DNA of 64,000 nucleotides from Lachnospiraceae bacterium (GTDB lineage Bacteria; Bacillota; Clostridia; Lachnospirales; Lachnospiraceae): positions 62,001 through 126,000 of the forward strand of contig SVDZ01000004.1 in NCBI GenBank assembly GCA_015057625.1, read 5' to 3'. This document shows, one piece after another, positions 43,582 to 52,250 of this stretch. The notes below the pieces were generated by a model. That model worked only from the letters and a program-made list of their open reading frames with translations, searched no databases and had not been told where the DNA came from. The position numbers and the translations under genes were made by a program. Positions within the stretch are counted from its first letter, which is position 1, and every line of letters starts with the position of its first letter.

Positions 43582-44781
43582 TCAACTCCACTGACTAGGG
43601 AATTTTTGTTTTTCCGGAGTGTCAAACAATTTGGTGTATTCTTCATTTTCTTCTTCTGTTAATTCTTCGAATACCCCTGCCTCAATAAATTTTCCTCCAA
43701 ATTCAGAAAGTGCGCCTTCAACTAATTCTATTCCCATAAAAGCGTCAAAATTATTTCCATCTATCGTTGTAATGCCAAACTGATCGCAAGTCTTAAATCC
43801 ATGCAAAGGATAATAATCAGGTTCGCCCATAATAACTACGCCCTCAAATCCCTTTTTTCTTGCAAGTTCCAGAGTTTTTTCTAACAATACTCCTCCAACT
43901 CCACATCCCTGCCACTTTGTATCAACACAAAGTGGTCCAAAAGTCAGAATCTCTTTTTTCTCATCAGAATTAGCTTTTTGCAAGTATGCCTTTGCATAAT
44001 ATATTGAACCTACAATTTCACCATCCACTTCTGCAATTCTTGAAATCTGTGGAATATAATCTTTGCTTTCTCTCATTTTATGAACAAGCAAATGCTCATC
44101 ACAACCAAGCTGATGCTTATTCCAAAATGCATTCAGAGCCATCTCCTCAACTTTTCTGTAATCTGATCCCTGTTCTTTTCTGATTATAATTTTGTCTTTA
44201 TCTATTTTATTTTTTCTTGTAAAAAATCCCAAATCAACTCTGACTTCTTTTCGTTTTATGTCATTATTCGAATAACAACAACTATCAAAGCCAATCAATT
44301 CAAAACCTTCCTTAAGGTAGAAACTAATTGCGGGAACATTGCATGACTGCGACTCCAAAATAATTGCACGTCTGTGTTCAAGATTAGCTTGCTGTTTTGC
44401 AATAGCCATCAATCTATGACCTATTCCCTGCCTTCTATAATTCTCGTGAACCCACAACTCTGTAACAATTAATCTGTTAGACCATTCTTCGGGACATGTT
44501 TCAATACATGCAAGAAGTTTCTTCTCTCCATTTTTCTCTTCTACAATACCCCATGCATAAGCTCTCTCCCAATGATCCTGATATAGTTTATCCGGGAAAT
44601 CATATTCTTCAGGATAATGAGTAATTGGCTCATCCAACTTAGTTTTTACAAACTCAATTCCGATACCATTTTCTTCTTTACTTATTTTCAAATCATAATA
44701 ATCTTCTGTTGTATATCTCATTGGAATTATTGTATGTTTCCACTCATCTTTCGGAAGATGAATTATTTCATAAGTTTTCAT
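43582..44781 (-). CDS. Tandem GNAT acetyltransferase (two GNAT domains)
   Basis: 399 residues. Domain 1 (about 90-175) has ELWVHENYRRQGIGHRLMAI and AISFYLKEGFELIGFD. Domain 2 (about 195-330) has LCVDTKWQGCGVGGVLLEKT and VIMGEPDYYPLHGFK, the latter typical of YhbS-like enzymes. Both acetyl-CoA motifs look intact. A fusion of two different GNAT types is unusual. Substrates unknown. Confidence 0.85.
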   Translation of the reverse strand: MKTYEIIHLPKDEWKHTIIPMRYTTEDYYDLKISKEENGIGIEFVKTKLDEPITHYPEEYDFPDKLYQDHWERAYAWGIVEEKNGEKKLLACIETCPEEWSNRLIVTELWVHENYRRQGIGHRLMAIAKQQANLEHRRAIILESQSCNVPAISFYLKEGFELIGFDSCCYSNNDIKRKEVRVDLGFFTRKNKIDKDKIIIRKEQGSDYRKVEEMALNAFWNKHQLGCDEHLLVHKMRESKDYIPQISRIAEVDGEIVGSIYYAKAYLQKANSDEKKEILTFGPLCVDTKWQGCGVGGVLLEKTLELARKKGFEGVVIMGEPDYYPLHGFKTCDQFGITTIDGNNFDAFMGIELVEGALSEFGGKFIEAGVFEELTEEENEEYTKLFDTPEKQKFPSQWS

Positions 44782-44870
44782 ATTTTTATTTACTCCAATT
44801 CACATTATTTTTCTACTCCAAATAGTTTAGCCACTAGCATAACTGTTTTTATCTGACATCCGAGTAAAAC

Positions 44871-44898
44871 AAAAAAGACCTCTTTAGAAGCCTTTTTT
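44871..44898 (-). terminator. Intrinsic terminator
   Basis: A 12-bp stem (44871-44882 with 44887-44898) with two G-U pairs, loop TTTA, and flanking A and T runs. It ends the decayed gene at 44884-45063 on the minus strand, whose stop codon lies in the loop. Confidence 0.7.
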
Positions 44899-45063
44899 GT
44901 CTTTTCTGTAAAGCCACACGTCATATTCCTTTTCACCGGCAGTATAAATTCATCTTATGACTTGCAACCATACCCATACCATCATGGGCATCCATCACTA
45001 CTGTTGTAGGTGTTTCTTTGATTATCTCAATATCTGTTACAGGAAGTCTTTTATCTGTACATT
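44884..45063 (-). pseudogene. Gene remnant ending in a DVWLYRKD motif, copy 2
   Basis: The minus strand encodes CTDKRLPVTDIEIIKETPTT then VVMDAHDGMGMVASHKMNLY, a stop, and in a shifted frame KEYDVWLYRKDKKGF. The tail is nearly identical in DNA to that at 28511-28539. The piece is out of frame with the upstream 128-residue gene. A frame-disrupted remnant of an unknown family. Confidence 0.5.
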
Positions 45064-45437
45064 GCTATTTCCGCACTGTCAAGATACTGACACATTGAAT
45101 GATTGAATTTCTCATAATCAGTATTCTCAAATTCTTCATTTGCCTGTGCAACCACAACATCAACTGCCTGAAGCTGATTATAAAAAGTGATCATAACCGG
45201 AACCTTAACTATACTTGACATTCCTCGAATTACCAGCTTCCCGTGTTCTTCAAGATTTGAAATATCCTCTGAACCGGAGATTTCAATTTTCTCTCCATCC
45301 ACGAAAACTTCTGTCTGATCAAAAAATACGTATAAAGCAGCTGCGCCTTTTTGAATATTCTCCCAACTTGCAGGATATGTAAGCTCCCATCTCGATGTAA
45401 GCCAACCACTCTCTTCTCTAAATCCTATTAAATGCAT
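45051..45437 (-). CDS. Hypothetical protein
   Basis: 128 residues, mostly beta by appearance (HLIGFREESGWLTSRWELTY ... ALYVFFDQTEVFVDGEKIEI), ending CQYLDSAEIAMYR. GGAAGGGG precedes the ATG. No family recognised. Its 3' end runs into the decayed region that carries the DVWLYRKD tail, so it may itself be the intact N-terminal part of a formerly longer gene. Confidence 0.6.
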   Translation of the reverse strand: MHLIGFREESGWLTSRWELTYPASWENIQKGAAALYVFFDQTEVFVDGEKIEISGSEDISNLEEHGKLVIRGMSSIVKVPVMITFYNQLQAVDVVVAQANEEFENTDYEKFNHSMCQYLDSAEIAMYR

Positions 45438-45452
45438 AATTATATCCCCTTC

Positions 45453-45490
45453 CTATCGAATTCAATAACGCTCTCGGCGTTCTTTGCCAC
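45453..45490. repeat. Dispersed inverted-repeat element, weak copy
   Basis: ATTCAATAACGC-TCTC-GGCGTTCTTTG resembles the elements at 7341 and 49744 (AACGC...GCGTT arms). Intergenic, diverged. Confidence 0.4.
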
Positions 45491-45550
45491 AAAAAGAACC
45501 GAAAGCTTTATCTCATTTTACTCGAAGCCGATAAAAGAATTATAATATAA

Positions 45551-45594
45551 AAAAAGCTATAAGAAAACATAAATATGTAAACTTAAAGCTTTTT
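45551..45594 (-). terminator. Intrinsic terminator of the methyltransferase-SDR-TtcA group
   Basis: Stem AAAAAGCTATAAG (45551-45563) with CTTAAAGCTTTTT (45582-45594), one mismatch, an 18-nt loop, and T-rich flanks on the minus strand. It lies about 85 bp beyond the stop at 45678. Confidence 0.7.
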
Positions 45595-45677
45595 ATAACA
45601 ACTAATCTCTACAGTTTATATAATCTTTCCCCCGAATATTTTTCGGTATTGGACTTCTCATAATCTCACTTTCTCGC

Positions 45678-47630
45678 TTACCCTTTCTCCACAACCACTA
45701 TACAATTTGAATTAGGAAATGACGGTGGCTCTAACTTTACCAATTCACTGAGGTGTTCTTCATATCCGGGCTCCAAAAATTCTTTTGCAACAATTATATT
45801 TGCTCCCATCTTTTCAAAAAACGAGCAAAACTCCTCCAAGGTAAAATATCCGAATTGTTCCTGCACTTCATGGGCATAGGATTCCTGCCCCCATGTGTAT
45901 GTATATAGAAATTCTCTGATATAATTTGAACAGCCACATACCACAAGCTTTTCTTTGTCTACATGAATTCTCTTATCCTCAATATCCTTTAAACCTTTGA
46001 AATCTCTGACATAGTTTTCAAAGAAATCAAGCCCTGATTCATTTACAAAAGTTACCTTAATATCCTCTGCTTCATTCGTTGTTTTTATTCCGTCTCGAAT
46101 TACAATTCTGCCGCCTGGTCTCAATGAATCATATGCATTCTGCAACGCCTTCTCAACAGAACTGATATTGAATCTTCCATCTTCAGTTTCTGTATACGAG
46201 AATATCTCATGAAGGATTGATGAAAAAATTATAGTATCCACATTGTCTGTTCCGTTTTTAAAAACACCATCAACGAAATTATGCTTTTGAACAAACCAAT
46301 GGTGCCCCTCTGACTCTTTCTTTTTCTGTAAAACTTCAATAACATTTTCCGATATATCTGTTCCTATAATTTTCTTATGTGGGTATGTTTCCTCCAGCAA
46401 ATCAAGTAAAACGCCTCCGCCGGAACCCACATCAACAATACAATCTCCCACGGCATAATTTACAATGGTATTTTTAGTATCATTCATTGTTTGCAAATAT
46501 TTATCTTCATTGTTCATACGATCGAATTCATCTCTTCTAAAACCGAACATATCGTAGAGAACGGTAATACTCTTTTCGAACGTAAGGAGACCACTTCTCT
46601 CTGCCTCAACACAAAAATCTATTAGTTTTTCACAAACTTTTGAAAAACTTATATCAACATAGGCAGCCTTACCCACAAATGAAACAATAAGTTCAACATT
46701 TTCCGTCGAAGCATCTCTCAAGTATTTTTCAATTATTCTTTTTTTATAGACATTTATATGTTTTTTGTTCTCATAATCATAGTACAAACTATCTGCTAAA
46801 GGCTTAAAAGTAATATATGACACTTCTCTTTTTTCGCATTTTTTTGTAATTGTTTTCATCATTGTCAGAATCTGTTCCCCTGTGAAATCAGAAAGTGCAG
46901 CCTCAAAATACCACAATTCATATTTAGGAAACAATTCCTTCTCAAAAAATGAAACCAACTCATCATCCACTGTTCGTAAATTAGGAAGCAGTGCCGTAAC
47001 CCTCTCGTTAGCCTCAAGCTCAGAGAAATCTCCCTTCAGTATTTGATCTATTCTCTCAATTATTCTCTCTCCGATTCTCTCCCATAACTTTGTATCTACT
47101 GCAGCTACTATACAGTAATTAAGAGTATTCAAAATACTTCGCAATTTTTCTATTCCAAGCACTGGAACTAACTGTAGGATTTCTCTATTATCGCAAACTG
47201 GCACCTCACCACGCAGACATTGTCCAATCATCCCGTGAGTTCTAATTAATGTTCTGATAATATTTATTTCTTCCTGCTCTACCAAATCTTTATTGTCATT
47301 TGCGTAAATATCAGCAGACGCAATGTTATGAATATCAAGCAAATATCCTTTTTTAATCCATTCTTCCCTGTCCTTAACAGTTCCGCCTTTTGAAACCTCT
47401 GACCACTTAAGTGTTTCCTCTACATAATGATACTCACTCTTATTGTCAGGCAAAGAGTTCTTTAAAAGATCCAATGTCCGAAGTGTATATGCTAATGCCT
47501 CCCGACCTGTTATATTACTCACACTCTCAACCCGTTCAATATTTACAGAAACATTATCTGTATAATAAAGGTAATTGTACCACTTTTCTTTTGTGTAATT
47601 TGTTTCTTTTGTATCTTTTATGCCTTCCAT
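45678..47630 (-). CDS. Large class I methyltransferase with an unknown N-terminal domain
   Basis: 650 residues. The SAM-binding region near residue 400 is clear: GDCIVDVGSGGGVLLDLLEE, KKIIGTDISENVIEVL, TIIFSSILHEIFSY and RPGGRIVIRDG. About 385 residues precede it, helical in appearance and without a recognised motif, and about 100 residues follow. Substrate unknown; the size suggests a macromolecular or multi-step target. Its start overlaps the SDR gene by 13 bases, so they are co-translated. Confidence 0.8.
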   Translation of the reverse strand: MEGIKDTKETNYTKEKWYNYLYYTDNVSVNIERVESVSNITGREALAYTLRTLDLLKNSLPDNKSEYHYVEETLKWSEVSKGGTVKDREEWIKKGYLLDIHNIASADIYANDNKDLVEQEEINIIRTLIRTHGMIGQCLRGEVPVCDNREILQLVPVLGIEKLRSILNTLNYCIVAAVDTKLWERIGERIIERIDQILKGDFSELEANERVTALLPNLRTVDDELVSFFEKELFPKYELWYFEAALSDFTGEQILTMMKTITKKCEKREVSYITFKPLADSLYYDYENKKHINVYKKRIIEKYLRDASTENVELIVSFVGKAAYVDISFSKVCEKLIDFCVEAERSGLLTFEKSITVLYDMFGFRRDEFDRMNNEDKYLQTMNDTKNTIVNYAVGDCIVDVGSGGGVLLDLLEETYPHKKIIGTDISENVIEVLQKKKESEGHHWFVQKHNFVDGVFKNGTDNVDTIIFSSILHEIFSYTETEDGRFNISSVEKALQNAYDSLRPGGRIVIRDGIKTTNEAEDIKVTFVNESGLDFFENYVRDFKGLKDIEDKRIHVDKEKLVVCGCSNYIREFLYTYTWGQESYAHEVQEQFGYFTLEEFCSFFEKMGANIIVAKEFLEPGYEEHLSELVKLEPPSFPNSNCIVVVEKG

Positions 47631-48475
47631 ACCATCACCAATTTCTCACTTAATTCGTATAATTTTTTAGCAAGCTCCATATCTTTTGATTTTTTTGAAG
47701 ACTTTGCAATTTTACATTTATAAAAATATTCACCAGTAATATCTTTTACACTTTCATCTGTTGCAAGAAAAACTGCTGTCCTTGCCCCTTCCTCTGGGGT
47801 CAGGAAAAATGGTTTGAGTAATCCGGTTATTGTCTTTCCAAAACCTGTATTCCTATCAATTCCAATATTAGTTGCAACAGCTCCTGGATGACAACAATTC
47901 ACAGTTATTCCTCTGTCCGATAAGCGTCTTGCCAGTTCTCTCGTAAACAACACATTTGCAAGTTTACTCTGAGAATACGCCTTGATAACATTGAAGTTCT
48001 TTTTTAAATTAATGTCCTCAAAATGGATGTTACCTGTCTTATGTGCTCCTGAAGCCACATTAACTATACGAGAGCCCTCCCTCATCAAATCAATCAATTC
48101 AGTTGTCAAAAGGAAATGGCCAATATGATTTATGCCAAATTGTCTCTCAAGTCCTTCTTTGGTTTCTTGCCTGTCAAGGGAAATAAAACCTGCATTATTC
48201 ACAAGCACATCAATTCTGTCGTAATTATCTTTAACCTGTTTCACAAAAGATCTTATAGATGAATAATCACCCAAATCACAGAGTATAAGTTTTATCTTTT
48301 CTTCCCGATATCCTTCTTTTAGTAATTTCTCATACGCTTCTCCACCACGTTTTTCACTTCGACAAAGCATAATAACCGTGGCTCCTTTACTAAGCATAGC
48401 TTTTGTAGTTGCCATACCCATTCCCGAATTTGCTCCCGTTACAATTACCACCTTATTCAGAAAGTTTTCCCTCAT
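47618..48475 (-). CDS. Short-chain dehydrogenase/reductase (SDR)
   Basis: 285 residues with the cofactor loop VIVTGANSGMGMATTKAML, LVNNAGFI, the catalytic Tyr/Lys in YSQSKLANVLF and the preceding Ser in NVASGAHKTGN. The CRSEKRGGEA segment suggests NADP use. It resembles the retinol-dehydrogenase-like branch. It overlaps the large methyltransferase gene, so they may act on the same product. Confidence 0.9.
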   Translation of the reverse strand: MRENFLNKVVIVTGANSGMGMATTKAMLSKGATVIMLCRSEKRGGEAYEKLLKEGYREEKIKLILCDLGDYSSIRSFVKQVKDNYDRIDVLVNNAGFISLDRQETKEGLERQFGINHIGHFLLTTELIDLMREGSRIVNVASGAHKTGNIHFEDINLKKNFNVIKAYSQSKLANVLFTRELARRLSDRGITVNCCHPGAVATNIGIDRNTGFGKTITGLLKPFFLTPEEGARTAVFLATDESVKDITGEYFYKCKIAKSSKKSKDMELAKKLYELSEKLVMVWKA

Positions 48476-48511
48476 ACATCATCTCCTACTTCTAGGCCAT
48501 TAATAATTGGC

Positions 48512-49657
48512 CTAATATTCTTCTAGAAAGTTATGCTTAACACCGTCTTTTTTATAAGCAATAACTGTGCTGAGGTTAACATTTTCAACGCTCTTAAAAA
48601 TATTACCCTCAATATATGGATTATTTTCCTTCAACTTTGCAATTAATTTTTTAGTTTCAAGTCTCTTTGAAGAAGTTGTTCCATCTTCGTGACATGTGCT
48701 GCATGTCTCAGTAAAATGGCATGCACACTGAAGAAAATGCAAATTATTATAATCTCTCCATTTGCATATATTTTCTTCTCTAACCAGATATAGCGGTCTT
48801 ATCAATTCCATTCCCTCAAAGTTTGTGCTGTGAAGTTTAGGCATCATCGTTTGTATCTGTCCGCCGTGTAACATAGCCATTAAAATAGTCTCAATCACAT
48901 CATCATAATGATGTCCTAATGCTATTTTATTACAACCAAGTTCTTTAGCTTTACTATATAAATATCCTCTTCTCATCCTTGCACATAAGTAGCAAGGACT
49001 TTTTTCCACTGTGTCTACCGCATCAAAAATATCACTTTCAAATATAGTAATAGGTATTCCAAGTTTTTTTGCATTACTTTCGATAAGTGCTCTGTTTTGT
49101 TCATTATAACCGGGATCCATAACTAAGAAAGTTAAATCAAAAGACACTTTTTTGTGTTTCTGAATTTCCTGAAATAGTTTTGCCATAAGCATTGAATCTT
49201 TCCCACCTGAAATACATACAGCAATATGGTCTCCCTCCTGGATTAATTCGTAGTTTTTGCACCCTTTTGCAAATGGCGAAAAAATGCTTTTATGGAATTT
49301 TTTTCGAATACTTTCTTCTACACTTTTTTTGTACTCTTCGCTCTCTTCCTCCTTCGATAAACTCTCCAGCAGAAAAGAATTAAAACCTCCTTTAAGGTTG
49401 TATGTGTCAAATCCAAAATCATTGAGTCTTTCGGCAATTTTGATAGAATTTTCTCCTCGTTGACAATAAACAATTATTTTTTTATCTTTTGACAACTTAA
49501 GACTTACTTCTTCCATATTATTTTCGAACTGTTCAGTCGGAATACTTATCGCATTTGGCATCATTCCGTACAAAACACTTCCTTCATCTCTAATATCAAC
49601 TAGAATATATGAATCTTTATCTTCTCTTTCTAATTCTTTAACACTTATTTCTTTCAT
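48512..49657 (-). CDS. Rhodanese domain fused to a TtcA-like PP-loop ATPase
   Basis: 381 residues. Residues 1-100 are a rhodanese domain (YILVDIRDEGSVLYGMMPNA; active Cys in IIVYCQRGENS). From about 125 is a PP-loop domain (HIAVCISGGKDSMLMAKLF) with SPCYLCARMRRGYLYSKAKE and GHHYDDVIETILMAMLHGG, as in TtcA/TtuA tRNA thiolases. A cluster of Cys/His near the C-terminus (QCACHFTETCSTCHEDG) could bind metal. The fusion suggests persulfide sulfur handed directly to tRNA or another substrate. Confidence 0.87.
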   Translation of the reverse strand: MKEISVKELEREDKDSYILVDIRDEGSVLYGMMPNAISIPTEQFENNMEEVSLKLSKDKKIIVYCQRGENSIKIAERLNDFGFDTYNLKGGFNSFLLESLSKEEESEEYKKSVEESIRKKFHKSIFSPFAKGCKNYELIQEGDHIAVCISGGKDSMLMAKLFQEIQKHKKVSFDLTFLVMDPGYNEQNRALIESNAKKLGIPITIFESDIFDAVDTVEKSPCYLCARMRRGYLYSKAKELGCNKIALGHHYDDVIETILMAMLHGGQIQTMMPKLHSTNFEGMELIRPLYLVREENICKWRDYNNLHFLQCACHFTETCSTCHEDGTTSSKRLETKKLIAKLKENNPYIEGNIFKSVENVNLSTVIAYKKDGVKHNFLEEY

Positions 49658-49743
49658 TTAAAATCAATCTCTTTCACTTATTTTTATTGTATATAAGACA
49701 TTCCCAATTTACATCTTACAATAGTTTACCATATATAATTCTT

Positions 49744-49790
49744 TATTCAAGAACACTTAGGCGTTATTGCTGCGGAATGCGCGTCAGCAA
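49744..49790. repeat. Dispersed inverted-repeat element, copy 2
   Basis: ATTCAAGAACACTTAGGCGTTATTGC followed by TGCGGAATGCGC matches the element at 7341-7380 closely in order and flanks, with a few arm mismatches. Intergenic. Confidence 0.55.
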
Positions 49791-49833
49791 TGGGAGAAGT
49801 TACATTTTATTTGTCTCATCGTGGATAGCAAAA

Positions 49834-49874
49834 AAGTGTTGCGCTTGTAATTATAATCCACTAACGCAACACTT
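49834..49874 (-). terminator. Bidirectional terminator
   Basis: Arms AAGTGTTGCG (49834-49843) and CGCAACACTT (49865-49874), perfect 10-bp stem, loop of 21 nt, six T on the minus-strand side and CTTTT on the plus side. It lies about 45 bp beyond the flavodoxin stop. Confidence 0.75.
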
Positions 49875-49920
49875 CTTTTCACCTTTATTATAAATTCAAA
49901 CTAAATGTAATAGTTTTATA

Positions 49921-50328
49921 TTATTTGTATCTTCTGGCAAAATCTACTGCATCTTTTAAATCATCAGCATTTGGTCTGCCTTTGTGGAGTCCTTTAAATT
50001 CACCTTTACAGTGGAATTCATTTTCGTCCATTGCGATACCTTTTTTATTTGCTTCAGCTTTTACTTTCTTATATGTAGAATTCAACATAGCCGCTGAACC
50101 AAAATTAACTATTTTTCCTACTAAGTCTTTATCAAGAGTTGCAATAAATGCTTTTACCTCAGGATCAATATTAAAAGCATAATATGAATTACCTAAGAAC
50201 AAATAATCTACCTGTTCACTCAATCCCTCACTTATTGGCAAGGCTTCTACACCAAGCTCTTTTGCTATAGCTTCCGCAAGCCTCTTAGTATTTCCTGTTT
50301 TTGTATAATATCTTACTGCATATTTCAT
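49921..50328 (-). CDS. Flavodoxin-like FMN-binding protein
   Basis: 135 residues with the FMN phosphate loop VRYYTKTGNTKRLAEAIAKE and LFLGNSYYAFNIDPEVKAFI. It is short and lacks a metal or rubredoxin domain, so it is a simple electron carrier or related protein. The gene follows a membrane-protein gene by 2 bases, behind AAAAGGAG. Confidence 0.85.
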   Translation of the reverse strand: MKYAVRYYTKTGNTKRLAEAIAKELGVEALPISEGLSEQVDYLFLGNSYYAFNIDPEVKAFIATLDKDLVGKIVNFGSAAMLNSTYKKVKAEANKKGIAMDENEFHCKGEFKGLHKGRPNADDLKDAVDFARRYK

Positions 50329-50330
50329 TA

Positions 50331-51023
50331 TTATTCTCCTTTTCTTTTTAAATAATTATCTCTCATCCTATTGGAAATTGTCACATAACAAAAACCAACA
50401 ATTAACAAAAATATAAGTAATATCATAATCCACCATACGCAACCCACAAAAGGCAATTCTTTTGAAAATCCAAAAGCCCCTGCTTTACTTCCCCAATTTA
50501 GGAAGAAGTATGGATAATTGTTGCCATATCCGAAGTTCCATCCGCGAACATATCCTACACCTGCATATATAGCGTATAATAACGGTGGAATTATTACATA
50601 GATTACATTCGCTTTTTTCATTTTTGTAGTAGGTGCAACAATAAAAAAGTCCACAACAGACGCAATCGGTACAACAACATGAGTAAGTACATTTTGCAGG
50701 TTCCATGCATTTTCCCCAAGAGTTGGTGCTAGCACTACAACAAAGACAACTCCAGTAAGAGTAATAGAAACAGTCCCAACTAGTTTTATGACATACCATA
50801 TAGAATTAATATCTATGTCACATAGAAGAAAAAGAAACCCTATCAAACTGATTAGTGCAATTACAATATTTGACTGTATTGTAAAATACATAAATACTGT
50901 TTTACCGCCCATAAATTCACTTCCTGCACGTGCACTAATATAAACTCCTGCAATAGAAGCAATTATGACAAGAAACTTAATTGTGTAACTAATTATTTTT
51001 CTTGTGTTGTTTACACTAATAAT
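50331..51023 (-). CDS. Pr6Pr-like multi-pass membrane protein; non-ATG start
   Basis: From ATG 50912 the frame gives 193 residues with at least five hydrophobic segments (IVIALISLIGFLFLLCDI, VGTVSITLTGVVFVVVLAPT, VYVIIPPLLYAIYAGVGYV) and WNFGYGNNYPYFF, resembling the Pr6Pr/FAR-17a family. The frame continues upstream in phase with IISYTIKFLVIIASIAGVYI, a first membrane helix, to a perfect AAAGGAGG at 51038-51031. No ATG, GTG or TTG lies there; ATT 51023 has the best spacing (7 nt). Function unknown. Confidence 0.65.
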   Translation of the reverse strand: MISVNNTRKIISYTIKFLVIIASIAGVYISARAGSEFMGGKTVFMYFTIQSNIVIALISLIGFLFLLCDIDINSIWYVIKLVGTVSITLTGVVFVVVLAPTLGENAWNLQNVLTHVVVPIASVVDFFIVAPTTKMKKANVIYVIIPPLLYAIYAGVGYVRGWNFGYGNNYPYFFLNWGSKAGAFGFSKELPFVGCVWWIMILLIFLLIVGFCYVTISNRMRDNYLKRKGE

Positions 51024-51236
51024 AATTACACCTCCTTTGACAATAATTTGTGAAAATACAAATTAAAATCCACTTCATATTTTACTCAATTATATTGCGC
51101 TCAATTCATTCTGTCAATCCCTATTCAATCCTTACTCAATCATTATTCCATCTCAATTCATCGAAATATCATACCTATAGTAATAGGAAGATTCAAGAAT
51201 GCTTAAACAATGGAGTTACTATTTTCAAAAAAAAAT

Positions 51237-51265
51237 TTGACATTTAAAATTCAATTTGATACAAT
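51237..51265 (+). promoter_or_regulatory. Promoter of the gpx-trx-trxB operon
   Basis: -35 TTGACA (51237-51242) and -10 TACAAT (51260-51265) with a 17-bp spacer, followed by a leader of about 50 nt and AGGAGG before the gpx ATG. No PerR-type box was recognised. Confidence 0.87.
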
Positions 51266-51320
51266 TTAATTGTACGAAATAGTTATCGCACAGAATTTTT
51301 GAAATTTAGGAGGAAAAGAA

Positions 51321-51860
51321 ATGAATATTTATGATTTAACAGTTAAAACTAGAAATGGAGAGGATTTTGATTTAAGCTCATTAAAAGGAAAAGTTTCATT
51401 AGTAGTTAATACAGCAACAGGTTGCGGATTTACTCCACAGTATGAAGCTATCGAAAAACTTTATGAGAAATATCATGATCAGGGATTTGAAGTGTTAGAT
51501 TTCCCATGTAACCAGTTTGGACATCAGGCACCTGGCAGCGATGATGAGATTCATTCATTCTGTACAGCTAAATACAACACACAGTTTGATCAGTTTGCAA
51601 AAATTGATGTTAACGGAGATACAGAAAGCCAGGTATTCACTATCTTAAAGGAACAGCAGCCTAAAGAAGAAATCAAAGGCTTAAAGAACAAAGCCGCTAT
51701 GAAGGCTATTTCTAAAATTAGTTCTACTTGCAAAAAGCCTGGTGACATTGCTTGGAATTTCACAAAATTCCTCGTAGACAAAGACGGAAATGCAGTTAAG
51801 AGATATGACCCAACTTTTGATCCAAGTGAAATCGAGAATGATTTAAAAGCTCTTTTATAA
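51321..51860 (+). CDS. Glutathione peroxidase family (thioredoxin-dependent, cysteine type)
   Basis: 179 residues with the peroxidatic motif NTATGCGFTPQYEAIEKLY (Cys, not selenocysteine), the Gln motif LDFPCNQFGHQAPG and the Trp motif WNFTKFLVDKDGNAV. With thioredoxin and thioredoxin reductase encoded directly downstream, thioredoxin is the likely reductant. Substrates would be hydrogen peroxide and organic peroxides. First gene of the only plus-strand operon. Confidence 0.93.
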   Translation: MNIYDLTVKTRNGEDFDLSSLKGKVSLVVNTATGCGFTPQYEAIEKLYEKYHDQGFEVLDFPCNQFGHQAPGSDDEIHSFCTAKYNTQFDQFAKIDVNGDTESQVFTILKEQQPKEEIKGLKNKAAMKAISKISSTCKKPGDIAWNFTKFLVDKDGNAVKRYDPTFDPSEIENDLKALL

Positions 51861-51935
51861 GAAACACTGCCACTTTATCACTTGTATTATCGGCAGTAAA
51901 TGATATTAAATTAATAGTACACAGGAGGAAAAACT

Positions 51936-52250
51936 ATGGCAATTTTAGAAGGAAATAAAAATAATTTTGAAGAACTTGTATTAAACAATAATGGTAAAGT
52001 ACTTGTAGATTTCAACGCAGAATGGTGTGGTCCATGTAAAATGTTAAAGCCTATGCTTGATGAAGTTGCAGCTGCTCGCGATGATGTGAGCATCGTATCT
52101 GTCAATATTGATGACGAGGATGAACTAAGCGCAAAGTACGGTATATCTTCTATCCCATGCCTTGTATTATTCGAAAATGGTTCTGAGTCAAAAAGAAGCG
52201 TTGGTTTAATTCCTAGAGATGAAATTGAGAATTTGATTGGAGGAAAATGA
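51936..52250 (+). CDS. trxA: Thioredoxin
   Basis: 104 residues with the active site DFNAEWCGPCKMLKPMLDEV and the cis-Pro region GISSIPCLVLFENG. AGGAGGAAAAACT precedes the ATG. The stop overlaps the trxB start region by four bases. It carries electrons from the reductase to the peroxidase and other targets. Confidence 0.95.
   Translation: MAILEGNKNNFEELVLNNNGKVLVDFNAEWCGPCKMLKPMLDEVAAARDDVSIVSVNIDDEDELSAKYGISSIPCLVLFENGSESKRSVGLIPRDEIENLIGGK

Noticed and set aside
51321..51860. Selenocysteine glutathione peroxidase
   Set aside because: The active-site codon is a normal Cys codon in TGCGFTPQ, and no in-frame TGA occurs there.
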